From: UMGS1668 sp035447605
GTDB lineage: Bacteria; Bacillota; Clostridia; Oscillospirales; Ruminococcaceae
Assembly: GCA_035447605.1 (NCBI GenBank)
Contig: DAOTHJ010000006.1
Coordinates: forward strand, 16,418-80,417
Direction: 5' to 3'
DNA length: 64,000 bases
The position numbers were made by a program, and so were the translations under genes. Below the pieces are notes generated by a model, which had not been told where the DNA came from, did no database searches, and was given only the letters and a program-made list of their open reading frames with translations. This document shows positions 7,316 through 15,112 of this stretch, one piece after another (the stretch's first letter is position 1; each line of letters begins with the position of its first letter).

Positions 7316-8116
7316 GCGCCGCTCGAAAAAGAGGGCGGCTCTCTCCGCTGCCAAAACCGCCACTGCTTCGATCTCGCCGCGGAGGGCTACTGCAACCTGC
7401 TGCCGGCAAACCGGAAAAATTCTAAAGAACCGGGCGACAGCCGGGAGATGGCGGCCTCCCGCTCACGCTTTTTATCGAAAGGCTACTACGCGCCGCTGCT
7501 TGAGGCGGTCTCGGAGCTCGCCGCGGAGGCCTGCGCCGGAATCTCCGCCCCGGTCGTTCTCGACTGCGGCTGCGGAGAGGGCTACTACACCGCCGGCGTT
7601 TGGGAAGCGCTCACGGAAAAGGGGCTCTCCCCGGCTGTCGCCGGATTCGACATCTCCAAGCCCTCGGTCCGGCGCGCGGCGAAACGCTCCGGAGAAATCG
7701 AGTGGGCTGTGGCCTCGGTATTTGCGATCCCGGCGCCGGATGCGTGCGCCGACCTCGTGCTCAACCTCTTTTCTCCGCTCGCGGAGGAGGAATTCCGGCG
7801 CGTGCTCAAACCCGGCGGCACGTTTCTCTATGCCGTGCCCGGCAGGCGGCACCTCTGGGGGCTTAAGGAGGCCGTCTACGACGAACCTTACGAAAACGAA
7901 GAAAGGTTGACGCCCTACGCCGGCTTCACCTACAAAGACGTGCGAAAAGTCCGCGGCACAATCTTTTTGGACAATCCGGAGGACATCTCCGCCCTGTTTC
8001 AGATGACGCCGTATTACTGGAAGACCTCGGAGAAAGGTTCCGAAAAGGCGGCGGCGCTCGGGACACTCACGACGGAGATCTCCTTCGACCTGCATGTTTT
8101 CACAAAAGATTTTTGA
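7286..8116 (+). CDS. rlmA: RlmA-like 23S rRNA (guanine-N1) methyltransferase
   Basis: A 276-residue SAM-dependent methyltransferase of the RlmA(I/II) group, which modifies helix 35 of 23S rRNA at G745 or G748. The N-terminus carries the family zinc finger (CPVCGAPL, then CQNRHCFD, residues 6-28). Next comes the conserved GYCNLLPANRKNSKEPGDS segment, then the Rossmann SAM-binding motif VLDCGCGEGYY (about residues 91-101). In Gram-positive bacteria the RlmA(II) subgroup affects tylosin and mycinosyl-macrolide susceptibility. The start at 7286 is set by GGAGGG and homology; an in-frame extension upstream reads into duplicated DNA. The gene's tail and 3' flank are tandemly duplicated just downstream (8028-8305). 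Confidence 0.85.
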   Translation: MSVFICPVCGAPLEKEGGSLRCQNRHCFDLAAEGYCNLLPANRKNSKEPGDSREMAASRSRFLSKGYYAPLLEAVSELAAEACAGISAPVVLDCGCGEGYYTAGVWEALTEKGLSPAVAGFDISKPSVRRAAKRSGEIEWAVASVFAIPAPDACADLVLNLFSPLAEEEFRRVLKPGGTFLYAVPGRRHLWGLKEAVYDEPYENEERLTPYAGFTYKDVRKVRGTIFLDNPEDISALFQMTPYYWKTSEKGSEKAAALGTLTTEISFDLHVFTKDF

Positions 8117-8305
8117 GTGGCGGTCCGGCTTTTTTCGTAAATGAGTCCCCCCTGTTGCTGAAAAAACGGAGAAGGGCTCCGAAAAGGCGGCGGCGCTCGG
8201 AACGCTCACGACGGAGATCGCCTTCGACCTGCATGTTTTCACAAAAGATCTTTGAAACAGCGATCCGGCTTTTTTCGTAAAGGAGTATCCCTGTTGCTAA
8301 AATAA
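8028..8305 (+). repeat. 139-bp tandem duplication of rlmA 3' end
   Basis: The last roughly 88 bp of rlmA plus about 50 bp of 3' flank (8028-8166) recur at 8167-8305 with an offset of 139 bp and about 90% identity by eye. Shared landmarks are GAAAAGGCGGCGGCGCTCGG, TGCATGTTTTCACAAAAGAT and CGGCTTTTTTCGTAAA. The copy lacks a start codon and is not a gene. A third copy appears to begin at 8304 (GAGAGGTATTTC) and is lost. The remaining gap to 8464 shows nothing recognisable. Confidence 0.85.
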
Positions 8306-8464
8306 CGGAGAGGTATTTCAAAAAAGTAGGGCCCCGGCTCCGGCAAAAAGAAAATGTTCCGCCCTGCCGCCGATACATTTTGCGGAGGAGCCTTCGGAAC
8401 CGCGCGGCCAAGACCGCAAAACGGAAACCGCATTTGATTTTTTAGAATAAAGAAGGCAAAAACG

Positions 8465-8731
8465 ATGGAATACACCTATACGCCGCACGGCGTCTGTTCG
8501 AGAAAAATCCGCTTCGATCTCTCCGAGGACGGCATCGTCACCGGCATCCGCTTCACCGGCGGCTGCGCGGGCAACCTCTCCGCAATTCCGAAGATCCTTG
8601 AGGGCTGGCCGGCGGAGAAAATCGTCTCCGTCCTCAAAGGCAACCGCTGCGGAGAGAATCCGACCTCCTGCGCCGATCAGCTCGCCCGCGCGGTCGAGGA
8701 GGCAAGGGAAAAGCTTCTCTCCGGAAAATAA
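8465..8731 (+). CDS. TSCPD domain protein (TIGR03905 family)
   Basis: An 88-residue protein consisting of one TSCPD domain: YTPHGVCSRKIRFDL at the start, IRFTGGCAGNLSAIPKIL (about residues 29-46) in the middle and NRCGENPTSCADQLARAVEE at the end. TSCPD domains also occur at the C-terminus of some vitamin B12-dependent ribonucleotide reductases. The stand-alone form (TIGR03905) is common in Clostridia and of unknown function; conserved cysteines suggest metal binding. The ATG at 8465 follows AGAAGGC. It lies alone between decayed repeats and the terminator at 8782-8834. Confidence 0.85.
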   Translation: MEYTYTPHGVCSRKIRFDLSEDGIVTGIRFTGGCAGNLSAIPKILEGWPAEKIVSVLKGNRCGENPTSCADQLARAVEEAREKLLSGK

Positions 8732-8781
8732 AAGCATCCGCTTGGGCCACCGCCGATGCCTTCACTTGGTAAAATAATATA

Positions 8782-8834
8782 AAAAAATGCGCCCTGATCC
8801 GGCCGCTAAAAGCCGTTTCAGGGCGCATTTTTTA
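8782..8834. terminator. Bidirectional terminator
   Basis: A long inverted repeat: AAAAAATGCGCCCTGA (from 8782) pairs with TCAGGGCGCATTTTTT (to 8834). A/T runs on both sides let it stop both the TSCPD gene and the convergent deacetylase gene. Confidence 0.85.
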
Positions 8835-8896
8835 TTTCTTTGCGGGATTTTTATGTGGTTTGCCGCGCAACGCTATTTTATTTTCTGTTTCCGCCG

Positions 8897-9844
8897 TTAG
8901 TCCAGCGTATATTTCACGAATTCATAGCCCTGATCGCGGACGCAGTCGATCACGCTGCCGAGAACATCCGTGTTGGTCGCGGAGACGGCGTGCAGCAGAA
9001 AGATCTCCCCGTCGTGCAGGGAACCGGTGATCTTGGAGAAGGCCGTATCCAGATCGGGTTGGTCGGCGGCGTCCCAATCCTTGTAGGCGAAGCTCCAGAA
9101 AAGGCTGCGGTAGCCCATCTTTTGAAGCAAGGCGACGCTCTGCTCGGAAAACGCGCCCTCCGGAAAACGCCAGAGATACATGCTGTAACCGAAGTTATCC
9201 TGAATATAATTGTGACAGTCCGCGATCTCGGCGTAGGCCTCCTCAAGCGCGATCTCCGTGAAATTTTTGTGACGCGCCGAATGGTTGCCGACGATATGGC
9301 CCTCGTCGATCATGCGCTGAATCAGCTCCGGCTCGCTCTTTGCGTAAGGAAGCGTGACAAAGAAGACGGCGCTGACGCCCTTTTCTTTCAATGTGTCGAG
9401 GATGGCCGCGGTGTAGCCGTTTTCATAGCCCTCGTCGAAGGTGAGATAGACTTTTCCTTTATATTCGTCGCCGGAGCGGAGAAAGTCGGCGTCATATTTG
9501 CCGTACAGCGCTTGTAATTGAACGCAGGCGATCGGCTTTCCTTCCGAATTAAAATTCACGCCCGGGCCCCACGGCACACTTTCGGCGCTGAGATCCGCGA
9601 TCTCCACAAAATCCTCGCCCATCGCCTCCAGCGCGCGGAGGTTGTTGATATAGGTCTCATCCTCCGGCTCGGAGGAAGTCTCCGGCTCGGTTTCGGATTC
9701 GATCTCCGGCTCCACCGGCGTGATGACGAGCTCCGCATCCCCGGTGAGCGTTGCGGAACCCTGCTCTCTCTGCTTTCCGCAGCCGGATGCAGCGAGAAGA
9801 AGGATCAGCGCCAGAAAGGCGGATATCATACGGATTGTTTTCAT
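8897..9844 (-). CDS. Polysaccharide deacetylase, PdaA-like lipoprotein
   Basis: A 315-residue predicted lipoprotein. The signal peptide ends in the lipobox LAASGC (Cys at residue 22), followed by an acidic linker (about residues 35-65). The NodB-type carbohydrate esterase domain has motif 1 as YLTFDEGYENGYT and motif 2 as GNHSARHKN (metal-binding NH...RH). WRFPEGAFSEQS and FLLHAVSATNTDV supply motifs 3 and 5. The TFDEGYENGYTxxILDTL form is typical of PdaA, the N-acetylmuramic acid deacetylase needed for muramic-delta-lactam in spore cortex. The lipoprotein anchor and Glu/Thr-rich linker also fit related clostridial wall deacetylases. The ATG at 9844 follows GGGAG on the minus strand. Exact substrate is inferred. 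Confidence 0.85.
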   Translation of the reverse strand: MKTIRMISAFLALILLLAASGCGKQREQGSATLTGDAELVITPVEPEIESETEPETSSEPEDETYINNLRALEAMGEDFVEIADLSAESVPWGPGVNFNSEGKPIACVQLQALYGKYDADFLRSGDEYKGKVYLTFDEGYENGYTAAILDTLKEKGVSAVFFVTLPYAKSEPELIQRMIDEGHIVGNHSARHKNFTEIALEEAYAEIADCHNYIQDNFGYSMYLWRFPEGAFSEQSVALLQKMGYRSLFWSFAYKDWDAADQPDLDTAFSKITGSLHDGEIFLLHAVSATNTDVLGSVIDCVRDQGYEFVKYTLD

Positions 9845-10119
9845 GGGATGCTCCCTTCTCCGGCAGAATCGGGTTCCGGCTGCCGGCGGCCTGCTTTCGC
9901 GGTTTCGACCGCTTCCGATCTTATTTTACCACAAAATCGATTCCAAAAAAGCGGAGAATCCATTTTTGCCTGTAGTATGCCCCGAAAAAATCTGGAATCG
10001 CGAGAAAATCTTGCTACGGCTTGCTTTTTTCTCCCGGCTGTTTTATGATTTTTTGAGACGATATAAAAAGCGCCGCGGCGGACGGTTTGGCTCCGCCTCG
10101 GGAAGAAAGAGAGGCCTTC

Positions 10120-10824
10120 GTGGGAAAGAACTACCATTTTTTATTCTGGGATGTAGACCAGACGCTGCTGGACTTCAAAAAATCCGAAAGCTACGCCCTC
10201 CGGGAGACGTTCCGGAACTTCGGCCGCGACGTGGATGACGAGAGCATCTCCCTCTACTCCGGCATCAACGAGAGCCTCTGGAAACGCTTTGAGCGCGGCG
10301 AGATCGCGAAGGAGGAACTGAAACTCGAGCGCTTCCGGATTCTCTTCCGGGAACTCCGGATCACGGAGATCGGCGTCGCGGAATTTCAGGAGATCTATCA
10401 GGCGGCGCTCGGCGGCGTCTGTTATTACAGGGATGATTCCTATACGCTCTGTACGTCGCTCAGCAAAAATTACCGGCAGTATGTGGTTTCCAACGGCGTC
10501 GGCGTGACGCAGCGCCGGAAAATGGAGCTCTCCGGCTTCGGAAACCTGATGGACGGCGTCTTCATCTCTGAGGAGGTCGGCGTACCGAAGCCGTACCGGG
10601 CGTTTTACGACTTCTGCTTTGGCGGCATCCCGGCATTCGAGCCGGAATCCGCGCTCGCCATCGGCGATTCGTTGACGAGCGACATCCGCGGCGCGCACGC
10701 GGCCGGCATCGACGCCTGCTGGTACAACCCAGAGAGGCTCCCTTTTTCCGGAGAACCGGAGGACGCGCCGGAATACGAGATCCGGAATCTCTGGGAGATT
10801 AAAAAAATCCTCGGAGAAGAATAA
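10120..10824 (+). CDS. YjjG family HAD pyrimidine 5'-nucleotidase-like phosphatase
   Basis: A 234-residue HAD-superfamily hydrolase of the YjjG type (noncanonical pyrimidine nucleotide phosphatase). Motif I is FWDVDQTLLDF (nucleophile Asp and acid/base Asp), motif II the Ser/Thr in VVSNGVGVTQ, motif III the Lys in GVPKPYRAFY, and motif IV IGDSLTSDIRGAHAAGI. The helical cap lies between residues about 18 and 95. GTG at 10120 is chosen as start because AGAGAGG lies six bases upstream and the motif I spacing fits; the 11-codon extension upstream has no ribosome site. The following 360 bp hold no gene. Confidence 0.85.
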   Translation: MGKNYHFLFWDVDQTLLDFKKSESYALRETFRNFGRDVDDESISLYSGINESLWKRFERGEIAKEELKLERFRILFRELRITEIGVAEFQEIYQAALGGVCYYRDDSYTLCTSLSKNYRQYVVSNGVGVTQRRKMELSGFGNLMDGVFISEEVGVPKPYRAFYDFCFGGIPAFEPESALAIGDSLTSDIRGAHAAGIDACWYNPERLPFSGEPEDAPEYEIRNLWEIKKILGEE

Positions 10825-11180
10825 AGCCGCCCGCAAAAAAACGGAACCATATAGGAAAACTTAAAGGCATCCCGGAAAATCGGTGCTTTGGCCAAACGCA
10901 GATGCCTCGTTCCGGAAAACCCGGAGGTTGTCTCAGATTCCAGCTCAGGCTTTTTCTCGGTACGGGCGCGAAACGGAAAGCTTAAAGGACGCTTTTCGTG
11001 CTCCGGCGCGGCGATTCTCTTCGGTACGGGTTCGGAACGGAAAATTTTTCTCCGCGGCGGGACAAACCATACGGGGCCGCCCGCGATGGCATTCTTCGGA
11101 AGAATGTCTTGGAGAGGCGGCAATATCTCTTTTTGTTTGGGGCGCCGGAGCCAAAACCGGAGTCGGCGCGGCCCATGATC
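10825..11180. other. Intergenic region with short degenerate repeats
   Basis: No gene is supported in this 356-bp stretch. It contains two related blocks, CTCGGTACGGGCGCGAAACGG (about 10957) and CTTCGGTACGGGTTCGGAACGG (about 11019), and a small hairpin CATTCTTCGGAAGAATG at 11089-11105. Short frames through it have no ribosome site. Confidence 0.5.
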
Positions 11181-11186
11181 CCATAA

Positions 11187-11228
11187 AAAATGCCCCGCGG
11201 AAAATTCTCCGCGGGGCATTTTGTTTTT
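11187..11228 (-). terminator. Terminator of EamA transporter gene
   Basis: AAAATGCCCCGCGG pairs with CCGCGGGGCATTTT around a short loop. T/A runs occur on both sides, and the stem lies immediately 3' of the minus-strand gene. Confidence 0.85.
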
Positions 11229-11231
11229 TTA

Positions 11232-11660
11232 TTATTTCAGGTTGAGCAAAACCAGCCCGCCGACGCACAGCAGCGCGCCGAGCAGTTGTTTCAGGCTGAG
11301 CGCCTCGTGAAAAAACAGGAGGCCGATGACCAGCAGACAGACCGCAAGCGCAATATTGGTGACGAGCGAGCCGATGCTGATATCCCATCCGGCGCGGTAG
11401 AGGCTGATGGAACCGAACTCAAGCCCGACGATGACGACGCCCAGCAGCCAACCGGTCCAGTTGACCTGCCGGACGGCCGCGGCGAATCCCTGCGTACCTA
11501 CGGCCGCGAGGGAGAGCACAAGGCAGGCCGCCGCCGAGACCAGATAGGTGACGGAGAGCGTCACAAACGGGTTGACTCCGGCGGGTGTGATTTTTGCGAG
11601 CAGATGATAACAAACGTTTCCGCCGACGATCAGCAGCGCCGGCCAGAGATAATTCCACAT
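11232..11660 (-). CDS. EamA/DMT half-size transporter
   Basis: A 142-residue membrane protein with about five hydrophobic segments, a single EamA domain of the drug/metabolite transporter superfamily. Landmarks are ALLIVGGNVCYHLLAKI, TLSVTYLVSAAACLVLSL, the GLEFGSISLYRAGWD loop and the C-terminal HEALSLKQLLGALLCVGGL. Half-size members (four to five helices) work as dimers; the substrate is unknown. The ATG at 11660 is preferred over one 21 bp upstream because GGAGG lies between the two; no ribosome site precedes the longer form. It is followed by its own terminator. Confidence 0.75.
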   Translation of the reverse strand: MWNYLWPALLIVGGNVCYHLLAKITPAGVNPFVTLSVTYLVSAAACLVLSLAAVGTQGFAAAVRQVNWTGWLLGVVIVGLEFGSISLYRAGWDISIGSLVTNIALAVCLLVIGLLFFHEALSLKQLLGALLCVGGLVLLNLK

Positions 11661-11731
11661 GCAGCGTTTTTCCTCCGTCATGTTAAAATATCGTCAAGAT
11701 GGCTAAAAAAGCCATCCGTTTTTTCATCATT

Positions 11732-12928
11732 TCACTCCCTGATAACCTGCCAGCGGTACTCCATGCCGCAGGGGCCGGGATACGGGAGACAGAGCTGGTA
11801 CAAATCTTCCGCGCGGCTCTCCAGTTCCGCAAAGAGCGCCGCCTCGGGAGAGGTTTTTTCGAGATCCGCAAGCGAGCACAGAATTGGGATACCGGTCGGG
11901 TGCTGCGCCGCCTCTTTGAGCACGGCGGCGCCGGTCTCGTTCATGGCGAGCACGCGGCAATAAGGCGGGCCGCCGAGGTTGAGCACGGAAAGATCCATGC
12001 CGGTGAAGGCCGCCGCCGCAATGCGCCGGATGCGGCTCATGGCGTAGCGCTTCGTCTTGGCGAGCTCATAAAATTCCGAAAGCGTGCCGGCTTTTCGCGC
12101 GGCATCGTACACGCGGTGATAAAACCCTTCGGCGGCGCAGTCGGGCAGCCGGGCGAAGTCCTCCTCGGAGAGCGTGCGGAGTTTTGCCAGCACGGCGGTC
12201 GCGAGCTTTTCCGGATCGGCGGGAAATTTTCCGGCCGCGCAGCCCTCCGCCAGCACCTCATAAGCCGCCTCCGGCATATAGGGGCGCATCTCCTCCGGCT
12301 CGGAAAAGCTGCGTAGATACGAGGCGGAGACGATGCCGGAACGCGCGGCCGTCATTTCGCCGTGCCCCGCGCCGTAGCGCCGGATCGTCAGGATTTCGGT
12401 TTGAGGCGTCAGCTTCCGCACCCATTTGCAGTACTCGGCGCCGAGGGAATCGTTGGGATTTTTGAGGAGATCGGCCTTCTCCGGCAAAATTCTCCGGACG
12501 GCCTCCTCCCGCGCCGCGGCCATCGAGATGCCGCCAGCGAGGCAGGATTTCAGCGTCTCCGCATACTCCGGCGAAGAGAGAACCTCCGAGACGGCCCATA
12601 TGCCCTCTCGGTCTCCACTCTCGCTGCCGAAGGAGAGCAGATCGATGCAGCCCAGAGCCGCGAGCAGCGAGACTCCGCCGAAAGCGAACCGCTCCGCGCT
12701 GCCGATCGCGTAGGGAAGCGGAAGCTCGAGGATCAGGTCGGCGCCGCACCGCAGAGCCGCCTTTGCGCGAAGCTCCTTCGGGCAAAAAGCGGGTTCGCCC
12801 CGCTGGGTGAAATCCCCGCCGAGGACGGCCACAACCGCCTCCGCGTCGGCCGCTTTTGTTTGTTTGATCTGATAGGCGTGGCCGTTGTGGAACGGATCGT
12901 ATTCCGCGATGATCCCGGCGATTTTCAT
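11732..12928 (-). CDS. tmcAL: tRNA(Met) cytidine acetate ligase, TmcAL-like
   Basis: A 398-residue nucleotidyltransferase-fold protein of the YlbM/TmcAL family, which uses ATP and acetate to make N4-acetylcytidine at the wobble position of elongator tRNA-Met. The N-terminal IIAEYDPFHNGHAYQI carries the HxGH-type motif (FHNGH), followed by LGGDFTQRGEPAFCPKELRA and ADLILELPLPYAIGSAERFA, all diagnostic of the family. The central KNPNDSLGAEYCKW region is also conserved. Length fits the family. The ATG at 12928 follows GGGGGAACGGAT on the minus strand. It lies 71 bp downstream of the EamA gene's start and may be cotranscribed with it. Confidence 0.88.
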   Translation of the reverse strand: MKIAGIIAEYDPFHNGHAYQIKQTKAADAEAVVAVLGGDFTQRGEPAFCPKELRAKAALRCGADLILELPLPYAIGSAERFAFGGVSLLAALGCIDLLSFGSESGDREGIWAVSEVLSSPEYAETLKSCLAGGISMAAAREEAVRRILPEKADLLKNPNDSLGAEYCKWVRKLTPQTEILTIRRYGAGHGEMTAARSGIVSASYLRSFSEPEEMRPYMPEAAYEVLAEGCAAGKFPADPEKLATAVLAKLRTLSEEDFARLPDCAAEGFYHRVYDAARKAGTLSEFYELAKTKRYAMSRIRRIAAAAFTGMDLSVLNLGGPPYCRVLAMNETGAAVLKEAAQHPTGIPILCSLADLEKTSPEAALFAELESRAEDLYQLCLPYPGPCGMEYRWQVIRE

Positions 12929-12999
12929 ATCCGTTCCCCCTCAAATTAACAGATTTCATGCAAAAAATGCCTAAAATTGCCTGTAAAGCTGTATGGGAC

Positions 13000-13028
13000 T
13001 TGAATTTTTACCCATAGTGTAATAATAT
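13000..13028 (+). promoter_or_regulatory. Predicted SigA promoter of ackA
   Basis: TTGAAT (13000-13005) and TAATAT (13023-13028) with a 17-bp spacer lie about 70 bp before ackA. Confidence 0.6.
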
Positions 13029-13098
13029 AGAAATGTTGTGATGACGTCAAGTACGCCGTCAACCAAATAAAACGGATTTATTATTTGGAGGTAGGAAT

Positions 13099-14301
13099 AT
13101 GAAAGTACTGGTTATCAACGCCGGAAGCTCCTCCCTTAAGTATCAGCTTATCGAGATGGACAACGAAGAGGTCGTTGCGAAGGGCCTCTGCGAGAGGATC
13201 GGCCTCGGCGGACACATCAGCCATAAGACCAAAGCCGGCTTTGCGACCGAATACGATGTCGACTTCCCGACGCACAAGGAAGCTTTCATCGAGCTCGTCA
13301 AGCTGCTCACCACCGGAGAAAACAAAGTTGTCTGCGACATCGGTGAAATTAAGGCCATCGGGCACCGCGTGCTCCACGGCTCCGAAAAATATAAGACCTC
13401 CACGCTGATCACCGACGAAGTGATCGAGGATATCGGCGTCAAATTCAAGGATCTCGGCCCGCTGCACAATCCGCCCCAGGCCGTCGCCATGAAAGCCTGC
13501 CAGGAAGTTTTCGGCAAGGAAGTTCCGATGGTTGCCGTTTTCGACACCTCCTTCCATCAGACCATGCCGCCGAAGGCCTATATGTTCGGCATCCCGTACG
13601 AGTATTATGAGAAATACTCCATCCGCCGCTACGGCTTCCACGGAACCAGCCACCGCTACATCACCAAGCGCTATTTTGAGATCACCGGCAAAAAGCCGGA
13701 GGGCACCAAGCTCGTCATCTGCCACCTCGGCAACGGCTCCAGCCTCTCCGCGGTCAAGGACGGCAAAGTCCTCGATACCTCCATGGGACTCACCCCGCTT
13801 GACGGCTTCATCATGGGCACCCGCTGCGGCGGCATCGATCCTTCCGTCGTCACCTATGTGATGGGTAAGGAAAACCTCACCCCCGAAAACATGTCCAACC
13901 TGATGAATAAGAAATCCGGCTTCCTCGGCATCTCCGGCATCTCCAACGACTGCCGCGACCTTCAGGCCGCCGCTGCGGAAGGCAATGAGCGCGCGCAGCT
14001 CGCTCTGGATATGTTCACTTACCAGATCAAGAAATTCGTCGGCGGCTACGCGGCTGCGATGGGCGGCATCGACGCCATCATCTTCACCGGCGGCATCGGC
14101 GAAAATTCCAACTCCATCCGCTCCGAAATCTGCTCCGATATGGAGTTTCTCGGCCTCTCCATCGGCGAAGAGCTCAACAAAAACGCCAGCCGCAAGGAGA
14201 GCAAGTTCTCCTCCGCGGAGAGCAAAGTCGAGGCCTGGGTCATTCCGACCAACGAAGAGATCATGATTGCCCGCGATACCGTCGAAAAAGTATTCGGCTG
14301 A
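13099..14301 (+). CDS. ackA: Acetate kinase
   Basis: A 400-residue enzyme interconverting acetyl phosphate and ADP with acetate and ATP, the ATP-yielding step of acetate fermentation. Family signatures are present: VLVINAGSSSLKYQLIEM at the N-terminus, HRVLHGSEKY, VFDTSFHQTMP, RYGFHGTSHRY, CHLGNGSSLSAV and IIFTGGIGENS. A strong ribosome site (TTGGAGGTAGG) precedes the ATG. The usual partner pta is not adjacent, so the gene is monocistronic with its own promoter and terminator. Codon use is strongly biased toward C/G-ending codons, consistent with high expression. Confidence 0.97.
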   Translation: MKVLVINAGSSSLKYQLIEMDNEEVVAKGLCERIGLGGHISHKTKAGFATEYDVDFPTHKEAFIELVKLLTTGENKVVCDIGEIKAIGHRVLHGSEKYKTSTLITDEVIEDIGVKFKDLGPLHNPPQAVAMKACQEVFGKEVPMVAVFDTSFHQTMPPKAYMFGIPYEYYEKYSIRRYGFHGTSHRYITKRYFEITGKKPEGTKLVICHLGNGSSLSAVKDGKVLDTSMGLTPLDGFIMGTRCGGIDPSVVTYVMGKENLTPENMSNLMNKKSGFLGISGISNDCRDLQAAAAEGNERAQLALDMFTYQIKKFVGGYAAAMGGIDAIIFTGGIGENSNSIRSEICSDMEFLGLSIGEELNKNASRKESKFSSAESKVEAWVIPTNEEIMIARDTVEKVFG

Positions 14302-14317
14302 GTTTTCACCCACCACG

Positions 14318-14349
14318 AAAAAATACCAGCCTCATCGGCTGGTATTTTT
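14318..14349 (+). terminator. Terminator of ackA
   Basis: TACCAGCC (14324-14331) and GGCTGGTA (14337-14344) form a perfect stem flanked by A and T runs. Confidence 0.9.
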
Positions 14350-14416
14350 GTCTTGCGAGATTTTTGCTTCCTTGGAGAGAGACGATGCGTGGACGGCGGT
14401 TCAAAAACCGATGCCG

Positions 14417-14641
14417 TCAGCCCGCCTGGGATGCGGTGCCCGGCTCGTAATCCTTAAAGAGCAGGGAAATGCTCCAGATTCCGCCGAGCCCCACCAGCGT
14501 GTAGATGATCCGGCTGATCAGCATCGCCGCGCCGCCGAACAGCCACGCGACCAGATCAAACTGGAACAGACCGATCAGCCCCCAGTTGATCGCGCCGATG
14601 ATCACCAGCGTCAGGGCAAACTTATCCAATGCGTTCATCAT
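14417..14641 (-). CDS. DUF378 family membrane protein
   Basis: A 74-residue protein with two hydrophobic helices (about residues 8-27, FALTLVIIGAINWGLIGLFQ, and 41-61, ISRIIYTLVGLGGIWSISLL). The pattern TLVIIGAxNWGLIG with a second helix starting RIIYTLVGLxGI defines DUF378, a small integral membrane family of unknown function often induced by envelope stress. Start at 14641 is chosen because AAGGAG lies nine bases upstream; a second ATG follows immediately (14638). The longer open frame upstream lacks a ribosome site. Confidence 0.85.
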   Translation of the reverse strand: MMNALDKFALTLVIIGAINWGLIGLFQFDLVAWLFGGAAMLISRIIYTLVGLGGIWSISLLFKDYEPGTASQAG

Positions 14642-15112
14642 AAAAAACAGCTCCTTGTCTTTATTTTGCCGATAGTATCTGCAAAAAATGGATGAAATAT
14701 TCCGAGGAGGCCGTTTGACCGTGAAAAGCATCACAAAAGTGTGATAAAATGCAAAAAAAGCGCCGGAAAATTGCCTCTTGCACGCACTGTATAGAAAGAG
14801 CATCCGTGCGCGCTTCCGGAACCGCGGCGGAATTTTTCGGCGGCCGCGATCCGGCCCACAGAAGATGCGGATTCCGCATCCGGCGTTTTTTCTTGATTTT
14901 ATTCGCAGGAAAGGCGGCTCAGGGAGCTTCCGGTATAAAAACCTTTTCCCTTCCGGCCTCTCCCCGGCCTTCAGTCGTTTAGACAACTATGACGTCCCGC
15001 GGCCGGCGTTTTTCCCTGTTTTTCGCCTGCGGGGAGGATATTTTTTCTTCTCAAACGGACGTTTGAAACCCAAAAATGCAAAATGAAATCCAAACAGAAA
15101 AGGACTATCTCC
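14642..15112. other. Intergenic region without recognisable gene
   Basis: This 471-bp gap between divergent genes has no supported ORF. It holds a small hairpin GATGCGG/CCGCATC at 14864-14880 followed by CGGCGTTTTTTC, which resembles a weak terminator reading rightward. The leader of the carboxypeptidase gene must lie at its right end. Confidence 0.4.

Noticed and set aside
8117..8464. Minus-strand ORFs with IFCENMQVEGDLRRE repeats
   Set aside because: They are antisense to the duplicated rlmA tail and arise from the 139-bp tandem repeat.
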